This document shows, in pieces, positions 26,123 to 37,919 of a stretch of 64,000 nucleotides of DNA. A program made the position numbers and the translations under genes. The stretch is taken from contig OY759221.1 of assembly GCA_963662175.1 (NCBI GenBank), forward strand, positions 36,392,045-36,456,044, given 5' to 3'. The notes beneath the pieces are model-generated. The model was not told the DNA's origin. It did no database searches and was given only the letters and a program-made list of their open reading frames with translations. The first letter of the stretch is position 1. Each line of letters opens with the position of its first letter. This DNA comes from Aradus depressus (lineage: Eukaryota > Arthropoda > Insecta > Hemiptera > Aradidae).

Positions 26123-28390
26123 GCAGCATACATGGAAAGATATGGAGCATATGATATGACCGTATACATATATGAACATGTAGATAAATGGTAGGAGAGG
26201 GATTGGGTTATTAGGACCCTGTCCACTGCAGCCCCTTCTCATGATGCCAAACTATACTTATAAACAAAATGGTTATTAAATTTAGAGCATGGAAATTTAA
26301 AAATTTAAAAAAAAACATACTTGAAAGTTACTTTCCAATATATTCAAAATTATTTTAGCTATTCCCCCTGTACCCTTCAATTTATAAAAAATAAATATTT
26401 CATTTTAATTTACAACCATTCTAAATTCATATGTGTCATCCATTAGTTTTTTCGATACTTGTTAAAAAAAATAAGCTAAAAGATCAGTGATAGTTGTAAA
26501 GTAACAAAAACAAAAATCACAATTTTGATACTAAAATAATGTATTTCAGCATAATGAAACAGAATGACATAAGGAAAAAATAAATCAAAAGCAATAAAAA
26601 TAGAACATAATGAACAGATATGTATTATAGAAAAATCTATTACCTCCCTGCCATGTGTATATTTATTTGACGGAGAATTTGAGGGTTTTCTCGATAAGCT
26701 TATGTTACATCATTAAAAACAGCTTCAAATTCCGATAACACGGGAGAAATTCAACATTTCTCTTTTTTCTACAGTTAGTTAGACATGCCTACAGCCTCAA
26801 CCGCTGGACCAATTGTGATGTCAAGCATTACAAGGCTTTGTCTCAAGCTAAGTCATTTTGCACAATATCTCGAAAACGGTTAGGAAATCCACGTAAATGA
26901 AATGTGATAGTTTGAAAGCTTATTAAATTGTCTTGCAGAAAGATTGATGTAAAAAATTTAATATCGATATCTGGGACGAAGAAAATCAGTCTTAAAGTTG
27001 CTTCCACGAAAAAGTTCACAAAAAGTAATGAAATCCCCGTAAAAAAAAAAAAAAACACTTAGGTAAATAGACTACCACCAAGTAACCATCTACAAATAAA
27101 CTAAACAATGTTGAGTACCCGAAAAAAAAAAAAAAAAAAATTGAATCTATTCTAGCTCCGCAGAAGTAGCTAGATACACAGCTTTAACCATAATACGTAA
27201 CTATAACTAATATTATTTTATTATATATAATATATACTATAATACAATTTTTGCCAGAGTGATTTTACGAGGGGATATAAATACAGTTATGAAATAAATA
27301 TTATAAAAATATATCTTTTATCTGAATATAAACAATCGTAAAATATATGGTCGTAGACTTTTGAGACCTATCCACTTAACTGTTTTGATATCGGATTGAA
27401 GTCGAAGATAGGGTTGGGGGCCAATCAAAGCGAGTAACATGAAAGTTTCACACTGATTTGCCCTCAAATACTATCATCGCACTGAATCCACTCGAAACAG
27501 TTCTGATTCAACCTCTGATTTTTACAATAAAAGAATTGGGAGAATCAGAAAGAAGATCTGATAATTAAAAATATGAAAGGACCGATATGTTAGCAAAGAC
27601 CCAGATTTTTTGGTAGGCAGGTACAAATGTAAAAATATTCAACAGGTCGATAATATGTTACAATAAACAACATTTGAAAAGATAATTTTGTGCAATAGGA
27701 CGATAAAACGTTCTATAATATAATAGTAGAGTAAAATAAATAAATATTCAATATCTGTACCAAGTCCCTTAGCCGGTAGAAAAATACAATATTATACATT
27801 AATGTGATCAAAAATACATATACTACATATTTTTAAAATACAAATCAATCAAAACTTCAAAATGATGCAAATTACATTATACATAAGTCTATAGTACAAT
27901 AAATCATCTATACATGCATATATACAGAATTTAAGTACAAAATAGGATTCGAAATTATAGTGCAACGTATATTTGAGAACTAGACATGAACAAATACTGT
28001 GTAAAAAATAAAAAATTTGAGGAAATTCTTTTTATAAATTGTTTATGCAAAAATTGGATATTTTTCCAATAATTAATAACAAATGTAATTTAAAAAAGAA
28101 TACGTTTTCCCAGAAAAACCCCAACTCATCTAGTATCAAGCTATATTAGAGTAATGTAGCCTTGAAGCCAAAAGAAAACTTTCAGCACCTTCAGAAATTG
28201 AGCTTTAATTTAATTAATTACGCCTACTGTCGTATTTACGGTATTTACGTTTTTATAATATTTATTATTATTTTATATCAAGTCTTCATTTATATCGCCT
28301 TTTAGTACAACACTGTAACATCTCAAAAATAGGATTTTGTGTTTTGCTCACCATTAAATTCAGATTTTTAATTTGTTTTCCTTTTCTCAA
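26123..28390. other. Non-coding sequence between heparanase and mesothelin-like genes
   Basis: I searched the minus strand for exons that could join the two genes and found none. An old repeat-like block lies at about 26770-27060. The rest is AT-rich. Confidence 0.4.
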
Positions 28391-28665
28391 GAAACCAAAT
28401 AATGAGCCAGTGTTTGCGACTTCCATTCCTTCAGTACGACTATGGATAAAATTCTTATAGTGAAAAAGAGAGATTCTGGTTCTACTAACGCGGATTTCAG
28501 AGGCGTTCCTTGCCAGTTGGCCAGACATTGCTTATCTCTGAATACCTTTGTGTCCGGGTGCCCAAGCAAGTTTATTGATGCCAGCCCCTATGAGGCGCTA
28601 GGGCATTCCTTAATAAGTTTACAGTTTATCTCACAGGATAGGAGAACTTTTAGCGCATAAGGTGA
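28391..28665 (-). pseudogene. LINE RNase H domain fragment, broken
   Basis: On the minus strand the frame reads LAWAPGHKGIQ, then a stop, then MSGQLARNASEIRVSRTR. This matches the end of the RNase H domain of I/Jockey/R1-type LINEs (consensus W-x-PGH-x-GI-x-GNE-x-AD-x-LAR). The start is shifted by a frame change and the NE-AD part carries a stop. It is a dead fragment. Confidence 0.6.
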
Positions 28666-28725
28666 AATGGACAGTATTAAATATTGATGCACAAATAATT
28701 TTATTATTTAAGGGACTTTCATTAA

Positions 28726-29245
28726 AGGCTAGTCCACATCTAGATACAAAGCAGGGCGACATGTGTATTAGGACATATCCCGCGGGTCTGGAGGATGTCG
28801 CGCGACTTTATCTCAAAACATTTCGATGTTTCGCGACTATTCTAACACAGAAATCGCATGTATTTTACATCCCATTTGAAATTAGATAACTGTATACAAT
28901 GTTGCGCAACATTTCATATCGTGAATCAAAACATAATCTATAACAGATTTTGAGAAAAAAAATGCAATTTGTAATCCCAATTTTGCCAGAAACTTAAATT
29001 ATTCATCAACAACTAAGCATCAAGTTTAGCTACTAGGTTTTAATATTTCTTATCCAAGGAAGCGAATCGAGTGGCGGCCGAAAATATTGATTATGAAGCG
29101 AAAGAAGTTGACGTGAGCCTGGATTTGTATATTTAAGTACGGACACGCGACAATACATACAGCAGAGCGACAATATACCGCAACTATCTCTAGTCAGTTT
29201 CGATATGCATTGTCGCGCGACTTTGTTCCTAATGCGTACTAGTTT
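28726..29245. mobile_element. Possible MITE with GCGCGAC termini
   Basis: The left side reads CTAGTCCACATCTAGATACA then GTCGCGCGACTTT. The right side, on the other strand, reads CTAGTACGCATTAGGAACA then GTCGCGCGACAATG. The two ends are imperfect inverted copies. No target duplication could be fixed. Confidence 0.45.
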
Positions 29246-29603
29246 TAAAAAATACAAACAAATTTTCCCAAACATCTAATTTTGAGATATTAGAACAATG
29301 TACTAACATGGCGGGTGTACAAGCCTGAAAACATTAAAAATCAAACAGGGAGTAAACTATCTACAACGAAGGACTATAAAGTATAATCTATACATAGAAA
29401 TACAAACCATAATACAGATATCCTGCTTGTGCAGATTTAGTATCTAAAATACAGTTTCTTATTATATACAGTCTACTCTTGAATAATACTAAAAATTTTC
29501 TAATAAAATCATAAAAATAATATTAGACTGGTAATATTTATCTACAAATTGTCTTTTCTAAACAAAATATACATGAAACCCTTAAAGTTTCTATTCATTA
29601 AAA

Positions 29604-32600
29604 CTACTTTGAGTTACCTATCTTACAGGCAGGATGATGTAAATTTGTTATTCGTAGAAAAAAAGCGGAATATGGAAGAATAGGTACAGGAACAGTCAAA
29701 TCTACAACTACTGGTCGTAGCGGAGGCAGACTGTAATTGTAGAGCAGCTTCAAACGGTAACCATTCAATTCAACAATACTGAAATAAAATATAAATATAA
29801 TTAGTAAATAGAAGAGAATTGTCAAATATAATCATTGACTAATTGATTAGATGTCGATGTTGGGAAGATACTGAGGTTAGGTTAGGTTTTATGACTCATG
29901 CCCGGGCTTTAACTACGAGGTCTTAACGAGTACCTAGATTTATTCACCTGGGGTAGGGGTCTTTAACGAGTACCTGACATGGCACAGGCTCGGGACCATC
30001 GCACATCCGAAGGATGGCTTGCCCCAGGTTTTTTTAACTCCCAGAACAAAAACTCAAGGGCCTTGGTCGAGTTTTGAACCCGCGATCTTGAGCTCAGTAG
30101 ACTAGCCCGCTACCCATGAGCTACCGGCGCCCTCGTTTTGGCATCTACACATATAGTTAAAATATTATAGATACTTTTTTATAAAATATTATTATTTCTT
30201 ATCAGTGGTCGACAACCCTCGGCATTATGCCCCTCTTGGGAAATTATTATTTTTTTATTCAACCCCTGTTATACACCAATTTTTAGAGTAAGCTACCAAC
30301 CTGGAATATAAATGAGGGGATGTGAGGGAGTAGAGAAGACCAGTGTTGTTGAATGATAAGCTGAGTCCTTGAGTGATGTTGGCAATGTTGACCCCGAACA
30401 AGACCACACCCCTGGCCACGGAGCAGTGTGCGTACACCCTCAGGGTCTTGTCGTAGTCTCTGGAGACGGCCGTCATGTTGAGCACTGTCTCCCCAACCAG
30501 ATGCTTGAATAAGATACAGATCCAATAGTCCTAGAAGAGAATACAATTTTTTTTTTCTTATTTTATTATACTAGTTCAGTATATCACATGCTATGCAAGT
30601 AGGTATAAATATGGACATAAAATAAATTACATATAAAATAACAGATTAAAATAACAGATCGGCGTCGTCTCATCTTGAGCACAACCTAGGACTGCTTATA
30701 GAGCTTAACAAATAGATGGAAATAATAAATGTAAAAGAATAAATGTATAAATAAATAAATAAAAGAAGGTAAACTTTAACACTTGGTCTTTAAGGGAGGA
30801 TGTCTTGAGGGAGCCGTGGCTTAAGTCTTGGGGCTGGAGTTGTCTTCCCTAGTTCGTAATATGCTGGTCCTGCTGCGGTGTTTAGGGAATCCAGAAACTT
30901 CTTAGTAACCCTCTTCACGAATTCCTCAACATATGACATGCCTAGTTCTTCGTGAAGCTGCTTGTTCCTCACGAACCATGGCGCATATAGAATACAATTA
31001 ATTAGCATACTAACATGTTTTGTTTTTATTATTATTTTTTTTATTTATTCATGTGGTATTTTTTTTTATTTATTCATGTGTTATTTTGTTTTATATAATT
31101 TTCGAATTGTTTCATTTATACTTCTTTTGTTATTTATTTTGTGAAAAAAAAACCCACTCATTGCCATGAGGATTGTAATCTTTTGTGCAATAAAAGTTTA
31201 TCTTATCTTATCTTAGCATACTAACATGTGGACTGCGTTACAAGCCTCCGGAGAAATGTAATATTTTTATTATTATAATTATTTTTTTTTATAATTCTAC
31301 AATCTGTACAATATAAACGTTATGGTAAAAGTGAGCAGGCGGAGCATATGAACATTCTCCGTGTTAAGAATCCCCCATTCCGTCTAGTCAATTTGGTCGA
31401 ATATCAATAAGTCTTGTCCTTAGGGGTACTGGATACACATATAAAGTTCCATGTCGATACATTCACTCTACCAGGAGTTATCATGTTCACATACACTTTT
31501 TTTTTCATTTTTGGAATCAGGAGGTCGGAAAATATGAAATTCCGTTGAAAAATCCGCATCGAACTTCAGGCTGATTGCATAACTTCCCCTATACTTCGTA
31601 TAGTTGGGGAAATAAAAAAAGAAACTTTTCCTTCAGTAATTTCAGAATTTTTGGTGCTCGCATCATCCATTTGTTAAATAAAATACCTCGACTGTACCAG
31701 TATTTATCAAATTGCGTTTATTGAAATTGTTAGAGATTTACAAGACTAGGATTTGATGAATGGATCTTTGTAAAAAATTAATTCCAGATGAAATGGATTG
31801 TTTAAAAAAATGTTAGTAGTTAGATTTTTAAGAAAACCTTTTCATTCAGACTTCCATTCATAATATTTTATACACTTATCCCCAGTGACTTTTCGGGAGA
31901 CTTGTGAAACTTACAAAATTAAGTTGGGTACTCGCATACAATTTAACAATTACTTTTGCTTAAAATGTAAGCAATATTAAAAACTTACGGGATTGGGTAT
32001 GAGAGTGTACTGGTTGATGAGCGCATACCGCCCTCGGTAGAGTGACTGTCGGACCACGAGAGAGATGCCAGCCCTAGAAGCCGCCCCCAGCTTGTCTGTC
32101 CACAGGAGACTGGCCACAAAACGGTCCGACAGGTTCTGAGCACCGCCCCCGTACGCAGAGCCTGTCTCACCTAAACATTAACGTAAGTAAATCAACATTT
32201 AGTTAAAACAGGGGTCGTGGTGGCTGTGTGGGCTAGTGCGTAGGGGATTTAGTTCAACTTCATTTCGTAGATAAAACTTTTCTTCTGGGTCCATGCATGT
32301 GTTCATGGATTTCCATAAGGGTGGGTGTTATAAAAAAACTAAATATGTGGCAAGTCGAATAAATTTCAATCTCATTTTTGTAGAAAATAAGAATCTCGTT
32401 ATATTCCCTGTCTTATCTGGGGCAGTGACTAAGCGGATAAGGGACAATGTAGGGTTTACGTCACAGGTGCTATCAGGTCACGGCGACTTCAGCGCCAAGT
32501 TCTTCTTCATTAAGAGGAAGAACAGCCCTACCTGCTCGTGTGGCGGCGTCGCGACTGCGGAACACGTAGTTCTCGAATGCCCGCTATACGACGGGCCCAG

Positions 32601-35600
32601 GGCGGCGCTGATTCACCAGACAGGATCGTACCTGGGACTGGACCTGCCGGGGCTGAAGACGGAGGCTGGCTACCTGACTTTTGGTCGGTTCGTCTCCTCC
32701 TGGCGGAGAATCAAGAAAGCCTTCGAACCCGGTGCCGGGGGCCTCACCGACCGGCGTGCGGCGGCTGCCCCCGGCTCTGGGACGCAGGCAGAACAGAACC
32801 CACGAAAAGATCCCGAGTTCACTCGGCGTAAAGCGCCGGAAACCAAGGACTACTGTGGACCGTAGCCATCGAGCCGGTCCACAGCCGAAGAACCTGTTTC
32901 TCAACGCAATAGGGTGATGTGACCGACCCCCCCTCAGGGGGTCAGGAGCACCAAAAAAATAAAAAAAAAAATCCTCAAATGTCCGGAAGAGAACCTGCGG
33001 CAGCTGGTCGGGGAACGCAGTGTTCAGCCGATTTGTCGGCTAACAGCGGGAGCAGAAGAAAGCGGGAAAGGTGGCCCCCAACCTGCCATAGTCTAACTTA
33101 TGTCCAGCTCTGAACCCGTGTTCCCTCATGACGAATGATGTTGCACACATAGAAGGTGCTTCCGAGAACGTTAATAATAAATAAATAATTTATAATAAAA
33201 TAGAAATCAGAAGTATTTAAGCTTTAAAAGATATTATATACTATATAATTAAACAGAAAATATTATTTACCTATCCATACAGGCTTCGGTGGAATTTTCG
33301 ACTTTCTGATGGTTTCTTTGATGACAGCGCAGGCCTCAATGAACTGCTCATATGTAGACACAGCCAGGAAGTCCTCCAGGGTGGCCTCTGAACCTGTATA
33401 GTAACTGTAATAGTAGTCACCTTTACGGACAAAGCCAAAGTCACAAAACTCAACATTTTATTTATACTTAATTTATAAGAAAGTAAATCATATCCTGTAT
33501 TTCTAACTCAAAGAGCAAACACATGAATATTTATTGGGGGTGTCGATGATGCACTACTTTTACTTTGCCTCCAAGATGTCAATAATACATTTTTAAGATT
33601 CTCCGTAGAACTTAGTGATGACCGGTAAGCCTAAACAGATAACTTATACTTACTTTATTTTCTCAGCTAATTCAGAAATTCGATGTTGACTATTCACCGG
33701 ACTTTCATGTTTACCGACACTAATGATTTCAACATTGAAAAATAAAAAGTTCCTGTAGGTGTTTGTGAACGCGGTAACTCCTAATAGAATGAATATGTCG
33801 ACACGAAATTTTATGTGTGTATCCAGAACTCCATAAAGACGACACCTATTGATTTTCAACCTAAGAGAAAAGAGAGATTAGGGGACTTGACATAAAAATC
33901 ACAATAAGTGGCGTTGTAGTTATTGTATCGACACGAAATTTTGGATGTACATCCAAAACCACATAGGGACGATACATAACAATTTCCAGCCGAAAAGACC
34001 AAAGAGACACGTGAGATCAGAGGGGATTCAACTTAAAGACCCTAATAATTGTCGATGTAACGAATGTATGCACATATAAACATGAAAAGTCCCTAAGTAA
34101 GACACATATCGATGGTGTTGAGCGAAAAGGGCCAATCTGATTTTTTTCATTCGGACCTATCTGATTTCACCCTGTCAAGGTCATCAGTTGATTTGGGCCT
34201 ATCTGCAAGGGCCAAACTGAAATTATCTAAAACCTTGAAATGAAAAAGGGCCAAAGTGTTTGGTGTTTGGGGCCAAACTGCATTTTTTTTAGTTAGTTTT
34301 TTTTTTAGATTTAGAAACATTCTGCAAGTTGCAGATTGGCCCTTTTCGCTCAACACCATAGATATATAAGCTTCAACCAAATTGACAAATTGGTTTCAGA
34401 AGGAAAGTAAAAATTTAATTCATTAATACGCGTTAGGAGGGGGAGGGGGAGGAGGGGGGTACACTGCCGATGATTGACCGTCATTTGTGAGGGAAGTCGA
34501 TTGTCGATTTTTATTGGTAGGCTCCCATAGGCCTATGATATATTATTTACTCAATGGGAGTATAATACATTTGTTAGACACCCATGGGCATATGATATAT
34601 TATTTACTCAATGGGAGTATAATACATTTGTTAGGCACCCATAGGGTACAAGGCAACTTTGATAAGTTCCCAGAGGGTCGATAAGCAAAAAGTTAGAGAT
34701 CTACCTAAATTGACTTAGGGGCCATGTACTGAAATAAAACGAACCTGAATGTCTTCATTTTGAATTAACTATAAATTTTAAATATTGATCTAGAATGTAG
34801 GTAAACTGAATAGAAATAGAAACCACTTGACATGCTGAACGATGCTCTGTACAGAACATCTCTCTGGATATTGATAGACCCGAAATCAATCTTATGAACT
34901 TCAAAACTGAACCATTCACATAATAAATAATCAGTGTAAACTTCCATATGGGTCCGGAATCTCAAATTGATATATCGGCCCCTTCAATTTCATTTTTAAA
35001 AACAAAGATTATACCAATTTGTACAAGAGTTTCAAATTTATGTTTATATATTGGTTAGAATTACAACAATTCGTATTTAGTCGAAAAAAAATAGGGGAAA
35101 TGTGGATCTGTAAGGAAGTTTAGGCTTAGCATCAAACTTTATAAGCCCACCAATGAATAAAATTAAACTGTTACTTTTCCTCAATTTACCCGCCATTATG
35201 ATAAGATTTGTTGTTTTCATATATATCTGGAGGAATACAATTTTGACCGACCGTCAGTCCTTTTTAGAGAAGCGGTACAGGTTCTTAAAATAGTAATAAA
35301 CAAGTACCAAAAATTTAACCCAACCTTTTTTTAAAATATATAACATTTGTAATAAAAAGTAACGAAAATACTATCTTACCTTTTTTACAGCGCCTGTATT
35401 CAAAATTTATTTTTACGCCAGTTCATTGCCTGAACCTCATAACATCATTGCAAACAGGACAATGAGGAATCTGCATTATCAGACCTTGATCAAGACACCA
35501 ACTTACACACAGTAGTTTTCTTCATTCTCCACAATTTAGCATAAACTAAATACGTTCAACATAATTATTATAAGCACTCTCCAAAATACTGATACCGACT

Positions 35601-37919
35601 AATACAATTCAATGAGACGATACTCTCTCATTGGTGGCCCCATAATGAAGTTTAACGCTAACCCTAAAACTTTCGTACAGCTTAGTCTATTTTTATTTTA
35701 TTTTAAAAAAAAGTATTGTAATTTTAACCAATTGTACAAACATAAATTTCAAACTCTCATGCACAAATTGTTATAACTATTGTTCTTAAAAATGTAATTG
35801 GAGGACTTTTAGAAATAAGAACCACTTGACGGGGCCATGATGGCCGTGCAGGCTAGAGCGTAGGGCTTTGGTCGCATGGTCTCGCCATGGTTTGCGGGTT
35901 TGAATCCCGTCCGGGAGAGTTTTATTTCGTAGATAGAACTCCCTCCCGGGGCGATGGATATCGTAAACAACACCTAAATAAGACACATGCTTAATATGCA
36001 TCGTCATAAAGCCAAAAAAAAAAAAATATATACCAAAACCCAATTTTATGAACTTCATCATTTCAAAACTGAAAAATTCACATAATAAATAATCAGTTAT
36101 ATAATAATAAAAGCTTACTGATGCCATGTTATTGCATCGATTTTAGGGTCTGAAGAAAGGAACTTCAAAAGATATTTTTCTGGGGTTTCTTCAACGCTGA
36201 TATGTCTTGGATTTGTAACACCGGGTCCGATAAGAAGGGATTCATTGTACAAACTGTATCGATCCAGTAAGGTTCGAAATGTTGAAAAATCCTGGGCCAA
36301 TTTCTCTGGAGGAACCTCAACACCAAATAAATGCTTGAACGAATTGGGCTCTAGAAATAATAAAAATATAATTATTAGTCATGTATCATAATTTATATGT
36401 TATGAATGAATGTCCGAATACATTTCTTAAATATTTGTGGAAAGCTATTAAAATAAATAAAAACGAAGAACTTGTGTAACTTTCTATAATTTCACAAAAA
36501 TATTTTTTTTTATTTTACAGATTACGCCATTGTCAACAAAAAGTTCAAAAGTAACATTTAAGTTTGCTACAGTAAAATTGTATACTTATGCAATTCTCAG
36601 GTTACCTAAGACTGTGAAATTCTCTCCCCTGGGGAAGTCCTGCCTCAACATAACAAATAAAGAAAATACAAAAATAAAAAGTATAGTATACAGTCTATAT
36701 TATTCAGAGTAGTGATATGACATATCAGAGTACAATTTAAAAAAAGCGTACACTCGTTATAATAAAAATACGCAATATATTTTATTGGCATGGCATTAAT
36801 TGCGTTGAGAATTTTTTTATTTTTTAATGCTCCATTAATTTGCAGCTGTTCCAGAGTATCAAGTTGTCTTCATTTTTGAATATTTTTATGGAATTACGAC
36901 AATATAAAAGTTAAACACGTTCTATATTTGTATTTATCTTATGAATGGATCAAATAATGAATTAGGAAATCTGTACATGCTAGGAGGTGCGCTGGCATAC
37001 TTGCCTCGCAAATCCACTATACGTATTAAATACATAAAACAATTTCAATTTTTTACCGTTTCCAAGCTGCCAATCAACTTTGTTTTGATATGCAAATGAG
37101 AAGTCTAAGATTAATTCGGCATTGCTGCTATTCCAGTTATTTTTGTAATCTCTAAATAAAACATTTATGTCAAATAGTAACTTAAGACCAGTCGCATCAC
37201 AAAAATCATTCAGTTCATTCCAATCAGCAGCTAGAAAATAAAAAAAAATAGCATCAAACACGAGAAATGTATAGTGCGCAATCACCATGTATAAAATCCA
37301 ATAGAAAAAAATGAAATTACCTGACATAGAAAATTTCTTAATTTTAGGCTTATATGGGCAGTTAGAATGCTCAAAAGAACACTGATCTCCATCTAAGGGT
37401 ATCTGTCTTTCTGGCCAAGCACGAAATGCAGGAGAAAATATCAGCAGATCGGAAGCTCTGCCACCTACTCGCAAATAGCCACCATTCAGATGTGCAACTG
37501 CTCTCCTAAGTCTCAGATCTCTAAATATTAAAAATTATTTTAAAAAAAAATTAAAATATTTATTATCTAAGTCACAGAAAAGTGTGCGTTTATAAAAGTT
37601 ACCTTAAAGACGGATTCCTAAGGCCATATTGTATATTGGATGAGTCAATAGAAAAACTTAAAAAACGTTTATGAATTACAGCTAATGGCTTATGAAGATC
37701 CAATGAAAATTCAACTGATTTATCTGGTGGAATTTTAATCCACGGAACTTCAACAGAGTCAATGACAGAGTTTCCTTCGGGGCGAAATAATTTCTTCACA
37801 CTAATTGACTGTACTGCACTTTGATTTATAAATACATAGAAAAAAACACCAACTATCAGTAAAATAAGCAATGATATGTAATTACAACGAAAAAATAAAT
37901 CCAAATAACAAAACTTCAT
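29604..37919 (-). CDS. Heparanase (GH79 endo-beta-glucuronidase), complete, 8 exons
   Basis: Exons: 37603-37919, 37321-37520, 37057-37230, 36119-36350, 33271-33404, 31989-32170, 30301-30530 and 29604-29778. All have GT-AG borders and matching phases, giving 1644 nt (547 aa; human heparanase is 543 aa). Residues about 1-35 form an N-terminal hydrophobic segment (signal peptide or anchor). The acid/base glutamate is E231 in LGNEPNSF, and the nucleophile is E354 in WIGETGSAYGGG. Other family marks are WNSSNAEL, ITWHHYY, DYWICILFKHLVG and the C-terminal LNGYRLKLL...LPPLRP domain. It should cut heparan sulfate in lysosomes or outside the cell. Start: the first ATG ahead of the hydrophobic segment. 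The last exon reads ACKIGNSK then stop, but a GTAACT donor lies just after ACKI (exon would end at 29618). Exons 5-7 are clearly GC-richer than exons 1-4. The introns hold SINEs, LINE pieces and MITEs. Confidence 0.93.
29879..30137 (-). mobile_element. tRNA-derived SINE-A with (TTAGG) tail
   Basis: Starts with GGTTAGGTTAGGTTTTATGA, the complement of the CCTAA tail, then ATGCCCGGGCTTTAACTACG. The middle is shortened. It ends in TTGAACCCGCGATCTTGAGC and GAGCTACCGGCGCCCTCG, the complement of the tRNA-like head. It lies between heparanase exons 7 and 8. Confidence 0.85.
30787..31255 (-). mobile_element. Jockey-like LINE 3' fragment, split by a later insertion
   Basis: The minus-strand frame ending at 30790 contains APWFVRNKQLHEELGMSYVE, VKRVTKKFLDSLNTAAGPAY and LKPRLPQDILP before a stop. 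This is the typical C-terminal tail of Jockey-type reverse transcriptases (WYVRN..LH.DL). The older fragment is split at about 31002-31018 by the element listed separately. It lies in heparanase intron 6. Confidence 0.65.
31019..31212 (+). mobile_element. Short retroposed insert with 17-bp target duplication
   Basis: TTAGCATACTAACATGT occurs at 31002-31018 and again at 31213-31229, flanking a 194-bp insert. The insert is T-rich and ends with AATAAAAG followed by a TTATC/TTATCTTATCTT tail. This is the structure of a 5'-truncated LINE or SINE retroposed into the older LINE fragment. Confidence 0.8.
31340..31622. repeat. Dispersed repeat C, 3' part
   Basis: Contains AAGTCTTGTCCTTAGGGGTA, CGATACATTCACTCTACCAG, GGTCGGAAAATATGAAATTC and the terminal ACTTCCCCTATACTTCGTAT, ending AGTTGGGGAAATAAAA. 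Confidence 0.75.
32213..32330 (+). mobile_element. SINE-B, diverged fragment
   Basis: Shares GGTCGTGGTGGCTGTGTGGG (compare GGCCATGGTGGCCGTG), ATTTCGTAGATAAAACTTTT and CCATGCATG/CATGGAT blocks with the copies at 35.8 and 38.7 kb. Box B is lost. Confidence 0.55.
32405..32965 (+). mobile_element. R1/Jockey-type LINE, 3' end of ORF2
   Basis: The plus-strand frame contains the C-terminal zinc-knuckle-like signature CSCGGVATAEHVVLECPLYD, then SYLGLDLPGL and FGRFVSSWRRIKKAFEPG. It stops at 32865, and the element ends near the A-rich tract after GACCCCCCCTCAGGGGGTC. The part upstream of the knuckle is short, so the copy is 5'-truncated. It lies in heparanase intron 5, antisense to the gene. Confidence 0.8.
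33650..34113 (-). repeat. Dispersed repeat C, reverse orientation, interrupted
   Basis: Carries the complement of the family blocks: TCCTAATAGAATGAATATGT with CGACACGAAATTT, AAAGACGACACCTATTGATT and GGGATTCAACTTAAAGACCC. Two or three monomers of about 140 bp are present. Its distal end continues across the MITE at 34114-34357. Confidence 0.7.
34114..34357. mobile_element. MITE with 27-bp terminal inverted repeats
   Basis: The left TIR starts GGTGTTGAGCGAAAAGGGCC, and the right end is its exact complement over about 26 bp. The 244-bp interior repeats GGGCCAAACTG and GGGCCTATCTG phrases. No open frame. It has inserted into a repeat-C copy. The target duplication is not clear. Confidence 0.85.
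34524..34655. repeat. Tandem duplication, 57-bp unit
   Basis: About 2.3 copies of a unit with TATGATATATTATTTACTCA and ATGGGAGTATAATACATTTG. The unit length is a multiple of three, so the plus strand shows a 19-residue repeat (MIYYLLNGSIIHLL...). The frame has no other coding sign. Confidence 0.85.
35828..36022 (+). mobile_element. SINE-B with tRNA-like promoter and poly-A
   Basis: Head: GGGGCCATGATGGCCGTGC, then box-B-like GGTTTGAATCCCGTCCGGGA. The body has AGTTTTATTTCGTAGATAGA and ACTCCCTCCCGGGG, and it ends GTCATAAAGCC followed by a run of 14 A. It lies in heparanase intron 4. Confidence 0.8.
36478..36670. repeat. Fragment of the large foldback family
   Basis: Shares AAAGTTCAAAAGTAACATTT, AAGTTTGCTACAG and CCTGGGGAAGTCCTGCCTCA with the element at 57.9-58.3 kb, one half in each orientation. 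The hammerhead-like core is reduced to GATTACGCCATTGTCA. Confidence 0.5.

Noticed and set aside
26843..27058. Possible missing exon of the mesothelin-like gene
   Set aside because: Starts in poly-F from a T run, lacks the family pattern and has no suitable splice sites.
30283..30546. Alternative minus frame over heparanase exon 7
   Set aside because: The other frame encodes the conserved DYWICILFKHLVG segment and joins in phase.
32538..32917. Long overlapping frames on both strands
   Set aside because: They are shadows of the GC-rich LINE 3' end; the true frame has the CSCG...HVVLECP motif.
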